NCBI GenBank assembly: GCA_029582265.1
Contig: CM055817.1
Span: 30,016,787 to 30,080,786 of the forward strand
Direction: 5' to 3'
DNA from: Zoroaster sp. YZ-2022
Lineage: Eukaryota > Echinodermata > Asteroidea > Forcipulatida > Zoroasteridae
Length of the DNA: 64,000 nt
Position numbers and translations under genes: made by a program. How positions within the stretch are numbered: position 1 is the stretch's first letter; every line of letters starts with the position of its first letter. The notes beneath the pieces were generated by a model, which did no database searches, was not told the origin of the DNA, and saw only the letters and a program-made list of their open reading frames with translations. Positions 1 to 11,725 of this stretch are shown piece by piece.

Positions 1-1560
1 GCTATTCATCCATACATGTAAAATAATAAATAATTGGGTCAGCATCCATCTTCATTGTATACACTATGAAAAATAATCCAAAACTTTAGTTCAGCTTTGA
101 AGTTCATTTCCATGCTTATTCACACCGCCGAAGGTTGAATATTTTTGGTTCAGCACAAAGTTATGTTTGTGGCAACTAGTATTACTTTACAGTTAATGAC
201 AACCCTTATTATAAAGATCCCATTTTCAACAGTGCTGATTTTTTACCAAAAGCGCCCCTTTTCAGGATTTTCATGGATTTGGGGTGGTTAAGGTTAGTTT
301 ATTTTATTGGTCAAGGTTATTTTTGTTGGTCAAGGTATTAATATGGTAACTATTGGAAAATAATCACCAGAAAATGATCTTTTTGAAATTGTCACTAAAA
401 AAAGTATGATGATATCAGAAGTACATACGCGCTCAAATAAATGTGCAATTTATTGTGACACTAGAGGGGTACATACCTGTGGTTATTTAAAGCAATCATG
501 CATGAATTTAAAAAAGAATTGCGAAATTATTGAAAATTGCAATATATGTTTGCCGATATATCGTGGATAAAAAAAAATCGTTAATGCCCCAAGCTTACTG
601 CATACTTGAAACTTGATTGAATTTTGGAAAGAATGTCGCGTATCCGGACCACCACTTTTTAAAGGGTTTTTGGGAATTTTTTTTAAACCACTAACCAGTT
701 AAAAAATTATTCTATCGATTTTGGTACAAGGAAAGCGAAAACCATCTTTAAAATCCACTTTATTTCTTCTAAAAATCCTCCCTCTCAGAAAATAGAAGGA
801 TCCTTATTATAGTTGCCACTGCGCATGTACAAATGACTCGTGCTGGTCTACTAATTGTGGGAGTTTACGACATCAGACTGACATGATCAGAGGAATTCAT
901 CGTATAGCAAAATGGCTGATTTTTCAGTGAAATAAATATCCTGAATAATGTGAAGTCGGTTTGACGCGACATTCTACCCGTATTTTCTCTGTAATATTTG
1001 CCTCACCTTGATGTTTCCTGTTTCTTCTTAATCTTATTTCTTCCTCTCAGCCCTGCAAATGGCATGGAGGCATTTGTACCTACCCAGAGTGGTACCCATA
1101 AATCTGTAAATCGAATGGTAATTAATTTTAGGAAATGTTCTACATTCATCCATACATGTAAAATAATAAATAATTGGTCAGCATCCATCTTCATTGTATA
1201 CACTACAAAAAATAACCCAAAACTTTAGTTCAGCTTTAAGTTCATTTCCATGCTTATTTACACCGCCAAAGGTTGAATATTCTTGGCTCATGTAATAAAG
1301 TTGTACTTAGCAACTACATATACGTAGTATTACTTTTTAAGCATCTGATAAAAACTCCATTATAAAGATCCCATTTTTCAATAGTGCTGATTTTTTTTTC
1401 CCAAAAAAGGCCCTTTCAGAATTTTGACGGATTTGGGGTGGTTAGGGTTAGTTATAGTTTATTTTACACAAGGTATTAATATGTATAACTATTGAAAAAT
1501 AATCACCAGGAATGATCTTATTTTTTATTTTAAATTGTACCACACGATACACGATACCGA
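1..1560. repeat. Direct duplication of a roughly 400-bp segment, copies at about 5-440 and 1141-1560
   Basis: Both copies carry the same succession of phrases: a start at ATTCATCCATACATGT, then GGTTGAATATT and ATTTGGGGTGGTTA. Small indels separate them. The 700 bases between the copies show nothing coding that I recognise. The short ORFs inside lack domains and overlap on both strands, so I do not call a gene. Confidence 0.75.
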
Positions 1561-1581
1561 GGGACAGATCACAATGACATT

Positions 1582-1584
<3 letters not shown>

Positions 1585-1612
<28 letters not shown>

Positions 1613-1975
1613 ATTTTATTTATATTTCTGGTAATGAAAGTCCAAGCGAAAGCCTCAGAAAAGCGCCCTTAAGCACTGGGTAAGCTCGAAAGCCTGAGGG
1701 AACCCACACACAGGCGCTTTATATGAACTAGAAACACCGGGGTAAACCTCACCTTCCACGAAAGTGTTCTGGGTTCCTTTTACGTATTACTTAATCTAGT
1801 ACGCTGTGGGATCCGCCCATGGCTTAACGTCCCATCCGAAGGACGAAGCAATTATGGTTAAGTATCTTGCCTCAAGGACACAAGGTTGTCACGACCGGGG
1901 CTCGAACCCACACCCTCGTTGTTGGCAACACCAGAACTTGAGTTCGGTGCACTAGACCGCTCGGCCACGATATAA
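1585..1975 (-). mobile_element. tRNA-derived SINE
   Basis: Read on the minus strand, the element opens with a tRNA-like head. There is an A-box-like GTGGCCGAGCGGTCTAGTG (about 1972-1950) and a B box GGGTTCGAGCCCC (about 1909-1897). A roughly 230-bp body follows, then an A-rich (ATAAA)n tail at about 1624-1587. The head resembles Leu/Ser-type tRNAs. No intact cloverleaf or clear target duplication is visible, so this is a SINE and not a tRNA gene. Confidence 0.8.
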
Positions 1976-3165
1976 GACACATAAGTTAAAATTGTCGAAG
2001 GATATTTTCATATAGGCTTTGAAGTCTCAACTATTTTACAAAAATATATGTAGTCTGATTAGGTCCAGATATTTTCAAATTCTTTTAAAATTAATTCCTT
2101 ACATTACCTGTAATGTTAGCTCATACGTATATGTTAGTGTACGTTAGTCTAACAGCCCTAACGCTTAGACATTGGCAATATCACACTAACCATACCGTCT
2201 ATTTCTTCCATCCACTTGCACATTGAAAGCAATCTTTGTCCAACCCATTCTCCAAAAAATGATAACAATTTGGATTCCATGCTAAATTAGTACATTTTCT
2301 GCGACGTATTTTCTGTAGACGGGCCCGAACACTCAGGGAAGCCATATTGTTTTTGCTGCTGCATGGTAATACCATACTGTGCAAGCAAGGTACGCATGGC
2401 AGGTCAAGACTCGCGCGGTCTTCGTAAACTCGAATCTATTCTATTCTAATTAGATAATGCTATATACACACAATTATAGGCCGATATGTCTGTGTGTAAG
2501 AGAACGTCAGTATGGCTGTGCTTCTTGAATAGTCGTTCATTTAAACTTCTGTTTTAGACCGGAAGGAGAGGTCAAATTGGGTCATATCTGTGTAAGAAAT
2601 GTGACATAGTTCAAGGTCTTTATGATGATGCAAAGATTAGAAAATATTTTCGTGTGTTCTATGAGATATATTTTTGAATTTTTTGATTTGTTTTTTAAAT
2701 TTTCAACTCTGGTTTCTGACCGAAGGAGAGGTCGAATTGGGGTCACGTTTGTGTGGTACGAAAATCACATAATTAAAGATCTATATATCATGTGGTGCAA
2801 AGATCTGTGAAAAATATCGTTTGTGGTTCAAGCGAGATATGATTTTATGAAATATTAACCTTGATTTAGTGTAATTCGGATATCCGATGACCCTCACTAT
2901 GACGTCACAACTTAGTGTACAACTACATGTTAAGGGTTTAGGAACAACTACATGTTAAGGTCTAAGTATGTGTGAAGTTTTAAGGTGTCCTTGTGAACTC
3001 TGCAACTATGTTTTTGTTCGTGATAATTCTTATCTCGGAAAAAAAAGAAGAAGAAAAAAAAAACCGAATATTAATAATATGGTGTTTGGGCACCAACCCA
3101 AACACCCAAAAAACTGAAAACACCATAATAGTTGTTCGCACAGCTCGAACACCTAAAAATCTAGA
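1976..3165. other. Non-coding stretch with no recognised feature
   Basis: AT-rich sequence without a recognisable gene. It holds decayed phrases of the repeat family found downstream, for example GACCGGAAGGAGAGGTC near 2558 and again near 2717, and a direct repeat of ACAACTACATGTTAAGG at about 2922-2960. Confidence 0.5.
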
Positions 3166-4170
3166 TGATGTGTAGGCTTTTGTCCTTTTGGACCTAACAG
3201 CATACGCTTAATGACGCTGTGTTGTTTATAGTTAATGACCTTGACCTTACTTAATGGAGTATGCGCTATTAACTATTTCAACGGAGACTGATATTGAGGG
3301 CGTTCTTTTTGTCCTGTTTGGACTGGGCTGAAAGGCCGCGTAATGTGTTTGTGAATTTTAAATACATAAGTTGTAAGGTACAGGAGTCTGCATGAAATGA
3401 TCTGCACCATTGTTTTTGCATGTGTTTGTCCTTTCGACGAACACAAAGCTCGTTATGATCTCATAATGTGTGGTTTTATTTGCATTTCATTCTGTGAGGA
3501 TGTTTGGGTGCAGTCAAAAATACTAAGAATTTCCCTCAGTGCCATTTTTGTTTCCAACATGTTAAAGAAACTTTATCGCATTGTTTTGTAAAATTGCTAA
3601 AAGGTCATAGATTTTTATTCAAACTTCCTGTTGAACCGGAAGTAGAGGTCATTATGAGGTCACGATACCATTGAAGCGCACAGTCACAGTACCCATCAAG
3701 TCTATATAACTGCAAAAAGTTTAAGTATCGAGTGTATACTTCTTTTGAGTTATGGTTCAAAATGCGATTTGCATAATTAAATATTCATGAGACTGTAAAT
3801 GGAAACCGGATGAAATAAACGATGACGAGAAATTAAGCTTTTCATACTAAGTTTACAATTTGGTGGTGTATAGTTTGACCCAATACAATAAAGTTTAATT
3901 TTCGGCCCTTTGCATTGTACACCTGTAATTTGCAACGCCAAGAACAATGGTTATGTCACTTTTAAAAAACCGGTCATTTGAGGATTATACGCGAGTAAAT
4001 CTATAATTTTAAGACTTTGAGCTCATGTTTGATATCTGACGCACAAACTTCACAAAACTTAATTACATCGTTGTTGTCCCCTAAAATATTGATTTTTAGT
4101 CAGACCTGTTGAACCGGAAGTAGAAGTCAATATGGGTCATTCTTTTGATGAACTATAACATGGATAAAAT
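3166..4170. repeat. Dispersed module R1, copy 1
   Basis: This block recurs at about 8030-8945, 13310-13860 and 15005-15960. Shared landmarks in order are a GTCCTTTNGGACGAACAC inverted phrase, AACGGAGACTGATA, CCGGAAGTAGAGGTCATTA, TTAAATATTCATGAGACTG and TTCGGCCCTTTGCATTG. This copy is the most decayed. No protein is recognisable. The four copies differ by many small indels, so the family is dispersed rather than one recent tandem duplication. Confidence 0.75.
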
Positions 4171-5605
4171 CCGAGAAGATGCCACAAAGATTACCAATAT
4201 TCTGCCATGTGGTTCAGAAGATATGAATTGTTGATTAATGTTGACCTGGATTCTGGGTAATGAAATAAGCATGTATTCCATGTATTAAGAAGCCTTATCC
4301 ATGGCAAGAAATCAAATAAAACAATGTCATTGTTTTTTGCGTAACATTCAGCTGAATCATTACCTTTAAACTGTAAAATTTCCAGAAAAATTGCCATATA
4401 AATAAGTACATCTTTTATAAGGTACATTACCTTGTTAGGATGGCCTAGGAGACAACACATTGTAATTTGAAGGATAACTGTAAATGAACAGAAACAAACA
4501 ATAATGAAATGATCTTCTGATTGTTTTATGTATTTATTTCTCTGTAACTGTTGAAAATACATGTTCATAAATAGTCTTTGTAATGTTATTGTTTAAATGT
4601 GGCTTTTTAGAGTTCATGTTGTAGATGAACCCAGTGACTGGAAATAATATTCACATGATATAATATTGTGTTGTTGCTGCATAAAATGAGCCAGTAATTT
4701 TCAGTCAATGTGTTTATCTTTAACAAGGACAACCATTCCATGCCCTGTAAAAGTCTGCTCTGATTGTGGCAATACTGTCCCTTTTATCTTTTACACCAAC
4801 TTTGTGTTTATGGGATTGATGGTCAAGAATTGGGGGTTCAACTATCCTAAATGCTTGCATAAAAATAACTATGACCTTGAATTGATAATCTGACAAATGT
4901 ATAGTAAGGCTGACAAGAGTGGGGGATGTTTAATATGTTTACATAGCCCAACTCTCAGTAATATACATTTTACTAGATCACAAACAGATATTGTTTTATA
5001 ATAACTACACGTGTGGGGAAATTTTGGTCTAGTCCAAAAACATTTCCTGTGTACTAAAGGATTGTTCTAACATGTTAAAAATACCTTAAATTAGTTAGAT
5101 GTGTTTTTAAGGTACTGAAAACAATTCTCATGAAGGTACAGACTTCTACAGATAGGATAGATCCATATAAATTAATTTGAAACATACATTAACTCCTTTG
5201 AAGAATCGACTTCAACTTCCTTGGCCATTGGATCGAAAAAGTTATACAGACTCTGACACCGTAGCAGTAGCAAGTGTTCTTGGTTTCAATTGGAGTAAAA
5301 GGGTGGAAAACTTTATTTTACAAGTGTGAAGGGTTAATACTTGTGTGTAGTTATGATATGATGGGCTGTAGACAATTACATGTACTATTTATACTAATTA
5401 AGATAAGTGTATTCAATATATACCGATAGTGTATATAATATTGGTGTGGTCCCCAAGTTTTTCTAGATATTGAAATTCCTAAATTGTTATTCATAATTAA
5501 GGTTCTCCATAAAAACCTGAAGCTAGATGGTGATGATACATGCCTAAGAATTGATGGCCAATTAATCACTTATTCAATGTAAAAAGAAACAATAAACATT
5601 TTAAG
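4171..5605. other. Non-coding stretch with one decayed TTAA-type MITE
   Basis: About 4600-4787 is a decayed copy of the palindromic MITE described at 22149 (landmarks TGAGCCAGTAATTTTCAGTC and CCATGCCCTGT). A 125-codon minus-strand ORF at 4568-4191 has no recognisable domain and overlaps nothing conserved, so I do not call it. Nothing else is recognised. Confidence 0.5.
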
Positions 5606-5609
5606 CTTT

Positions 5610-5790
5610 TTCAATAGACTTTATGCATTGACGTCATCATTGCCATCTTAGAGGTAAAATGATGATGAACAAATGGAAAACGCACATTTATACACACGCG
5701 GTTAAAAGATTGGGGCCAATGAGCAACCTTCTTTGACTCCCAGCCGAGGGCGCCCTACTTAAATGACGTCATGTATAAGGTCTATACATG
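5610..5790. mobile_element. Short MITE with CRE-containing inverted termini
   Basis: The left end TAGACTTTATGCATTGACGT and the right end, read inverted (TAGACCTTATACATGACGTC), are near-perfect inverted repeats. Each contains the palindrome TGACGTCA. The right half includes CCGAGGGCG and CCTTCTTTGAC. That half also occurs three times directly upstream of the rbsn first exon, at about 53.97, 56.13 and 58.67 kb. A TA dinucleotide borders both ends, which would suit a mariner-like MITE, but the superfamily is inference. Confidence 0.7.
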
Positions 5791-6200
5791 CTTACAGAAT
5801 TGAGCGACAACATATTTTTAAAAAATTTGGTGCGAACAACCAATAATGCACAGCCCTAAGTAATACTAGTTTTCCACACTAAATCTGCCCATAAAATGCT
5901 TTTATTTCTCATTTTGTCTTTTTTTTTCGGGGGATAGATTCATGCGTTAATTAATAATTGTTTGAGTGCAGAAAACTATACGATGTTCATCATCCACACC
6001 CATTATAAGTAGTGTAAACTGTAGATGTTTTACCTACTACTACTTATAACGTTAATAGTAGTGTAATCCCCCCATGTGTGTATTTTGTTAATAAACAAAG
6101 GAACAGATCATGTCCACATATCATGGTGACCCTCCATCCATATTTGTACAGAACAGTGACACTGACAAATGGTTGTACACATAGCTATACTACAGTCAAC
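5791..6200. other. Non-coding stretch, nothing recognised
   Basis: AT-rich, with a short palindromic phrase (GTAGTAAAC-like inversions near 6005-6060). No gene or named element is recognised. Confidence 0.4.
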
Positions 6201-6960
6201 CCGCACACATACACATTTACATGGCCAGCACACTAATGACAAAAATGTTAACGTTAGTTTTGTATCGTCATTAGCTGTATACATGTATAATTAATGAAAA
6301 AGTTTTATATACCTTCAAATGAAACAAAAGTAATGAAGACCCCTTCCATTAACAGAAAACGATTCTCCAACGATCATTGGGACAAAACAAATGATATCGT
6401 ATCGTCACATTTACAGACCTAACTTTCTAACTCAAAAATACACAACGTCAGTTTTAACACTCACGGACAAGTTGTGCATAGACCTCGATTAAGTCGCCGA
6501 TTAAGTCTGTGTGTGTATTATGTACGAAGATATTATGGAGAATCACTTCCGAATAATGTAGGACTTGGTCAATAGTCCGTGTTTTGTACAGACAAAAATG
6601 CGCTTATAAATGATGTCATGATGACGTCACAGGACATTGCAGGCCAAAAGCACATCTTACAGTAAACCTCCCACAAATGTATAACTGAAAAGTTTGATGA
6701 TCGGGTTATACTTTGAGCTATGGTGGTAACAAGATTGCCTAATTAAATATTCACGTGACTATAACTAAGGGCTAATTAATTAAGAGTTTTAGTCTAATGA
6801 CATTTACAAACCAAGTCAAGGCATAAGCCTCTCCATATGTGGTATATGAGTTGACTCTTCGACAATGCTAAGAAGGCCATTGTCATTAAGAAAGTGCACG
6901 TGTTAATGCAATGGGGTTTTGGTGGAAATAAAATATAACAATTTTTAGGGTCATGTAAAT
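6200..6960. repeat. Dispersed module R2, copy 1
   Basis: This starts with ACATGGCCAGCACACTAATG and runs to AATGCAATGGGGTTTTGG. Other full or partial copies are at about 7185-7960, 12300-12740, 14205-14990 and 18660-19110. All share the palindromic centre ATGATGTCATGATGACGTCA, followed by GATCGGGTGTATACTT and TTAAATATTCACGTGAC. No coding sequence is visible. Modules R1 and R2 alternate through 3-19 kb. Confidence 0.75.
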
Positions 6961-7184
6961 TCTTTTACTATTTGTATCTAGTAAAAATCAGTGGTTAAAC
7001 AACTTTTTCCACTTTCCCACAAGCAGTAACTTTCCAGTAAATCATACAATTTCACTATAATTTTTATTTCGTAATGCAATGATTTAGATAAGTTTATGCA
7101 ACCAGTAATACCCCATTTGTAAGTTTTCCAGAAATGTTGTTAAAGGTAGGGCTATTTCACGAAAGGGGCGAATTACGCATATAG

Positions 7185-7960
7185 ACGATTACATGGCCAG
7201 CACACTAATGACAACATGTTAACGTTAGTTTGTATAGTCATTATCTGTATACTAAAACAAATTATACATGTATAGGTTTCTCACTAGGTTTAGGCTATAA
7301 AGACCTTACAAAAAAAATCATTGGGGATCGTCACCACTCTAAAGAATAATCCTAACGTTAACGTTAAACAAACGACAGAAGTCTCACATGTAATATTAAC
7401 CAGCATCACCGCTGGTCATCGGGCAAACCGCATGGTATGTAGGTTAATGAGAGGAAAAATCCAATAACGAAAACCACGTTCAGAGAGAAAGGATCGTTTT
7501 TAAATAGACTCGCTTCCAGCCCAACGTGATATTTGTGCGTGTACTATGCACAAAGACATATTGAGATTCACTAGCAATTAATGAAGGAATTAGGTCAATT
7601 ATTAGGCATGTGTTTTGTACACAGATACAAAACGCGCTATAAATGATGTCATGATGACGTCACAGGACATTGCAGGCGTGCTACATCTACAGTACCCCAC
7701 AAATGTATAACTGAAAAAAGTTTGATGATCGGGTGTATACTTTTGAGCTATGGTGATAACAAGATTGCCAATTAAATATTCACGTGACTATAACTAAGCT
7801 AATTAATTAAGAATTTTAGTCTAATGACATTTAGAAACTAAGTCAAGGCATTACGCCTATATGGTATATGAGTTGACTCTTTTCTGACAATGCTAAGAAG
7901 GCCATTTGCCGCGAAGAAAGTGCACGTGTTAATGCAATGGGGTTTTGGAAAGAAAGTATA
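7185..7960. repeat. Dispersed module R2, copy 2
   Basis: Same order of landmarks as copy 1, including ATGATGTCATGATGACGTCA near 7641. It is followed after a poly-A stretch by a hairpin unit and then by module R1. Confidence 0.75.
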
Positions 7961-7984
7961 AAAAAAAAAAAAAAATCTTGACAG

Positions 7985-8022
7985 AAACAATAGCTGTTCC
8001 GACTAACAGGTCGTAACAGCTA
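7985..8022. repeat. Single hairpin unit
   Basis: TAGCTGTTCCGAC and GTCGTAACAGCTA flank a 6-base loop, giving a 13-bp stem with one mismatch. The same unit is present four times in tandem at 12779-12977 and twice at 19169-19256. Confidence 0.7.
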
Positions 8023-9345
8023 AAAACTAGACATTTAGGTTTTGTCCTTGACGAACACAGAGCTGTTACACGTTAATGACGTTGTGTTGTTTACAGTTAA
8101 TGACCTTGGACCTTAGATACTGGAGGCCATGAACTATTTCAACGGAGACTGATACCGAGGGTGTCTTGTTTGTCCTGTTTGACCTGGAAGGAAAGGTCAT
8201 GGGGTCGTTTAAGCCAGAATTAATGTCAGATAAGTTGTTAAGGTACAGGAGTCTGCATGAAATGATCTTGACCTTTGTTTTTGTAAGGTGTTTGTCCTTC
8301 GGACGAACACAAAGCTGTTACGATTCATAATGTGTGTTTTATTTGCATTTCATTCGTGAGGATGTTTGGTGCAGTCAAAAAATAATAAGAATTCCTCAGT
8401 ACTATTTTTGTTCTAACATGTTAACAGCATTGTTTTTGTACCCTAAAATATTGATTTTTATTCAAACTTCCTGTTAAACCGGAAGTAGAGGTCATTATGA
8501 GGTCACGATACCACAGCGCACATTCATACCCATCAAGTCTATAACTGCAAAAAGTTTAAGTATCGAGTGTATACTTTTGAGTTAAGGTTCAAAATGGATT
8601 TGCTAATTAAATATTCATGAGACTGTAAATGGAAAAACGATAACATCACAATGACGAAATTAAGTTTTTCATACTAAGTTTACAATTTGGTGTATAGTTT
8701 GGACCCAATACAATAAAGGAAATTTTCGGCCCTTTGCATTGCACTGTAATTTGCAACGCCAAGAACAATGGTTATGTCACTTTTAAAACCGGTCACTTGA
8801 GGGCGCTATATGAGTTTTATGGTGGACAGGTCTTTAATAGATTTGTCAATCACCAAATTAAGAATTGTTGACTGGTAATGCACAGCTATAGAAGACAGTC
8901 ATTTACAGGGGCTTTTAAGTTTGTGGTGCTGGGGCATAGCTCAATTGAGGAACAGTTGATCAAAGTTGACAATTGGATGGTTTTTGGGAAAGTAAAACTT
9001 GTAAAAAGTACAACCTATTAAATATATAGAAAACTGTTTTAAAGAACTTGCAAAATAAATAATAAGTGGGTCTTTCCACACTAATGTGGGTACATATTAT
9101 GATAACTACATGGAGGGTCAAATAAAGGCAACTATTTTGTCCTAATCTATTCCTGAACATTCCTTAGCATTTAATGATTGTGCATAACAAATAATAAGAA
9201 AATAATATTGGTACTTAAGAAATTACAGGATCATCTTTTAAGACATGATGTTTGTACATGGACAGACATGTTGTTTGAAATTGACAGGAAAGTGACAATA
9301 GAATGAAATAATTGCTCAAATGTTTTTCATTTACATCCCAACCCC
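8023..9345. repeat. Module R1, copy 2, with its downstream extension
   Basis: The stretch to about 8945 is the R1 block. About 8935-9345 continues with sequence shared with 15960-16360 (landmarks GGGAAAGTAAAACTTGTAA and TTCCACACTAATG). The paralogue runs straight on past the point where this copy enters the minisatellite at 9395, so the array lies at a breakpoint between the two copies. Confidence 0.7.
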
Positions 9346-9394
9346 TTTTACGAAGCCCGGAAGGGACAGTGGTAAGAAATCAAATTCAATGGAG

Positions 9395-10440
9395 TAATCC
9401 AAAGCGCACGGATTAGTAATCCGCTCTGCACGGATAGGGAATGCTCACACACATTAGGAACTGCTCGCACGATTAGTAACCGCTGGCACGGATTAGAACC
9501 GCTGGCACGGATTAGAATCCGCTCGCCGTGTTTAACAATCCGTCGTTGTTTAGTAATCCGCTCAGACGGATTAGGAACCGCTCGCACGTTTAACAACTGT
9601 CAAGACGGGTTTAGTAACCGCTCGCACGGATTAGGAATCTGTTCGCACGATTAGGAATCCGTCGCACGGATTAGAACCCGTCTACCAAACAATCCGCGAC
9701 GGTTTAACAATCCGTTCATCGGTTTAGTAACCGCTCAAGACGATTAGCAACCGTCAAGACGATTAGCAAATCCGCTCGCATCGATTATGAATCTGTTCGC
9801 ACGGTTTAACAAATCCGCTCGCAGTTTAGTAATCCGTTCGACGGATTAGGAACCTGTCGACGATTAGTGAACTGCTCGCACGGTTTAACAACCGCTCGCA
9901 TGGATTAGAAACTGCTCGCACGATTAGGAACCGTTCGCACGGTTTAACAACCGTTTCACACGGTTTAGCAACCGTTCGCGACGGATTAGGAAAACCGTTC
10001 GCACGGATTAGTAATCCGCTCGCACGGTTTAACAACTGCGCGACGGTTTAGCAATGCGCGCACACGACAAAGTACACGACGTTAGTTGATTCAAGATGGC
10101 GGAGGTCAATGGAAGTAGTTGTTCTGATGATGACCTTATTGGGATTACTAACCGTGCGAACGGATTACAAAACCGTGCGAACGGATTACTAAACCCAAAA
10201 GCGCACGAATTCCTAATCGTATTACGATGCCCGGAAGGACAGTGGTAAGAAATAAAATTACCGAGTAATCCGTGGCGCACGGATTAGTAATCCGTTCGCA
10301 CGGATTAGTAAACCGCTCGCACGGATTAGGAACTGCTCGCACGGTTTAACAATCCTTTCGCAAGGTTTAGTAATCCGTTCGCACGGTTTAACAACCGTTC
10401 GCGACGGTTTTAGCAATCCGTTCGCACGTATTAGGAATAT
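9395..10440. repeat. Minisatellite of about 20-bp CpG-containing units in both orientations
   Basis: Dozens of degenerate units of the type CCGCTCGCACGGATTAGNAA follow each other. The alternative core is ACGGTTTAACAA. About 9395-10060 and 10265-10436 run one way. Two or three units at 10147-10195 run the opposite way (CCGTGCGAACGGATTAC). A roughly 50-bp flank (CCCGGAAGGGACAGTGG, then TAAGAAAT) precedes each of the two main blocks, at about 9355 and 10221. Units are contiguous and diverge in length, with no unique spacers, so this is not a CRISPR array. Confidence 0.85.
10096..10248 (+). CDS. Possible small 50-codon ORF inside the minisatellite
   Basis: An ATG in a good animal context (CAAGATGG) opens a 50-codon ORF that ends at TAA. 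Its first 14 residues are unique and acidic-rich (MAEVNGSSCSDDDL). Residues 18-34 are encoded by the inverted minisatellite units and read as repeats containing NRANG. The end reads CPEGQW. I recognise no family. It could be a first exon taken up by the array, or chance. Confidence 0.2.
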   Translation: MAEVNGSSCSDDDLIGITNRANGLQNRANGLLNPKAHEFLIVLRCPEGQW

Positions 10441-11536
10441 TTGAAGATGATCCCTGTTATTTGTTTAATACCAGGAGGGTTGCCTTTTGATTTTTTCAGG
10501 TAACAACCTTAGGGGAATAGCATTATAAAGGGACATGTGAGTGAATAAATTGTTCTATTAGTACTTTCAGTCAATTTCTAAATAAATGTCTGTCCATGTT
10601 ACAAACATATAAGAAGATTCCTTGTAATTACTTAAAAAGTTGTCTTAAAATTTTGAAAAGCACAATCCTCAAGGCACTTGAATGTACACAGAAAAAAGTT
10701 AAGAGTAAAAGTACTTCATTTTATTATCAATGTCCCATGTTCCTAAAATGTCACACTTTTTGTACATTAGTGTGGAAAGACCCAAATACATAACTTCGTA
10801 AGTTAAGGTTGGTGTTAAAAGGAAAGACAAAGTGTATGTCAGAGCTATAAGAAATAGTTTGCGGGTAGTGAACTCATTGTACAGTTATCCTTCAAATTAC
10901 ATTGTGTTGTGACTTCGTATAGTTTGTAAGGCATTCTTAACAAGGTAATGATGTGTTCCTTGTAGAAAGATGCACTATTGTGTTCTTTGTATGTGACTAA
11001 CAGGTAGTCGTAACAGCTAATTAAAGTTATTGCTTGAAGGTGGGCTTATCGTCACGATCAACAGGACATGGAATCAGAGTTCAACTTCAAGTTTAACCCA
11101 GTGACTGAAAATAATACTCACATAATGAGGTAATACTCATATTCGTGTTACTGCTGCATAAATGAGCCAGTAATTTTAGTCACTGTGTTCATCTTTAAAC
11201 TAGGATGCCAATTCCCATGCCCTGTTTACAGAAAGTCTTTCTGATCGTGACGATACTGTCCCTTTAACATCTTTTTACACCAATTCTGTTTATGGGATTG
11301 ATGGTCAGTACTATCCCCAATGCGTGCATACAAATAAATAGGTACTTTTACTACTTAACGTTAATTTGTGCACAAACTGAAGATTTTTGAGAATTCTTTT
11401 TATACAAAATACGGTTTAGTAATTCGAAAATAGCGGAATTCATGCTCAATTGCCTATAACCAATCTCCCAAGCCTTACCGGTTGATATCTGATCGTCGTA
11501 GTGTGAGTGAATTGTTCAGTTTTCAAAGTCCTTGTT
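10440..11536. repeat. Dispersed block, copy A
   Basis: Direct repeat of about 16477-17805 with small indels. Landmarks are GAAGATGATCCCTGTTATTT, TAAAGGGACATGTGAGTG and ATATCTGATCGTCGTAGTG. It includes a palindromic MITE copy at 11040-11265. Copy B carries an extra insertion at 17235-17440 that is absent here. No gene is recognised. Confidence 0.8.
11040..11265. mobile_element. Palindromic TTAA-type MITE, decayed copy
   Basis: Member of the family described at 22149. It keeps the inverted ends TATCGTCACGATCA (left) and TGATCGTGACGATA (right), and the centre TGAGCCAGTAATTTTAGTC. It provides the empty-site sequence for the insertion seen in the paralogue at 17235-17440. Confidence 0.75.
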
Positions 11537-11725
11537 TCATTTTAAAAATTTAAAAAAAAAAAAAAAAAAAAATTAAAATTTAAAAAAGGATTTGTGTTTA
11601 ATTTCTGTTTGTATTTATATCTGTTTATTCTATGGCGTGTTCATTTTTGTTAGGCGCTTTTGATCATTTTTAAATGAAACAGCGCAATAGAAATGTTTAA
11701 TTTATTATTATTATTATTATTATTT
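11537..11725 (+). mobile_element. Retroposon 3' fragment with an (ATT)n tail
   Basis: Compared with the paralogous block, where TTGTTTCATTTACGACGG is continuous at about 17796, this copy has about 185 extra bases. The insert has a poly-A/AT-rich start, a body with AGGCGCTTTTGATCATTTTT and GCGCAATAGAAATG, and a terminal ATTATTATT microsatellite. Such tails are typical of non-LTR retroposons. The family is not identified. Confidence 0.6.

Noticed and set aside
1895..1975. Functional tRNA gene on the minus strand
   Set aside because: A and B boxes are present, but acceptor stem pairing and a 3' terminator are not, and a SINE body with an A-rich tail follows.
4191..4568. 125-codon minus-strand ORF as a gene
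   Set aside because: No domain, no splice context, AT-rich chance ORF overlapping decayed repeat.
9395..10440. CRISPR array
   Set aside because: Units are contiguous, degenerate and of both orientations. There are no unique equal-length spacers and no cas genes, and the setting is an animal genome.
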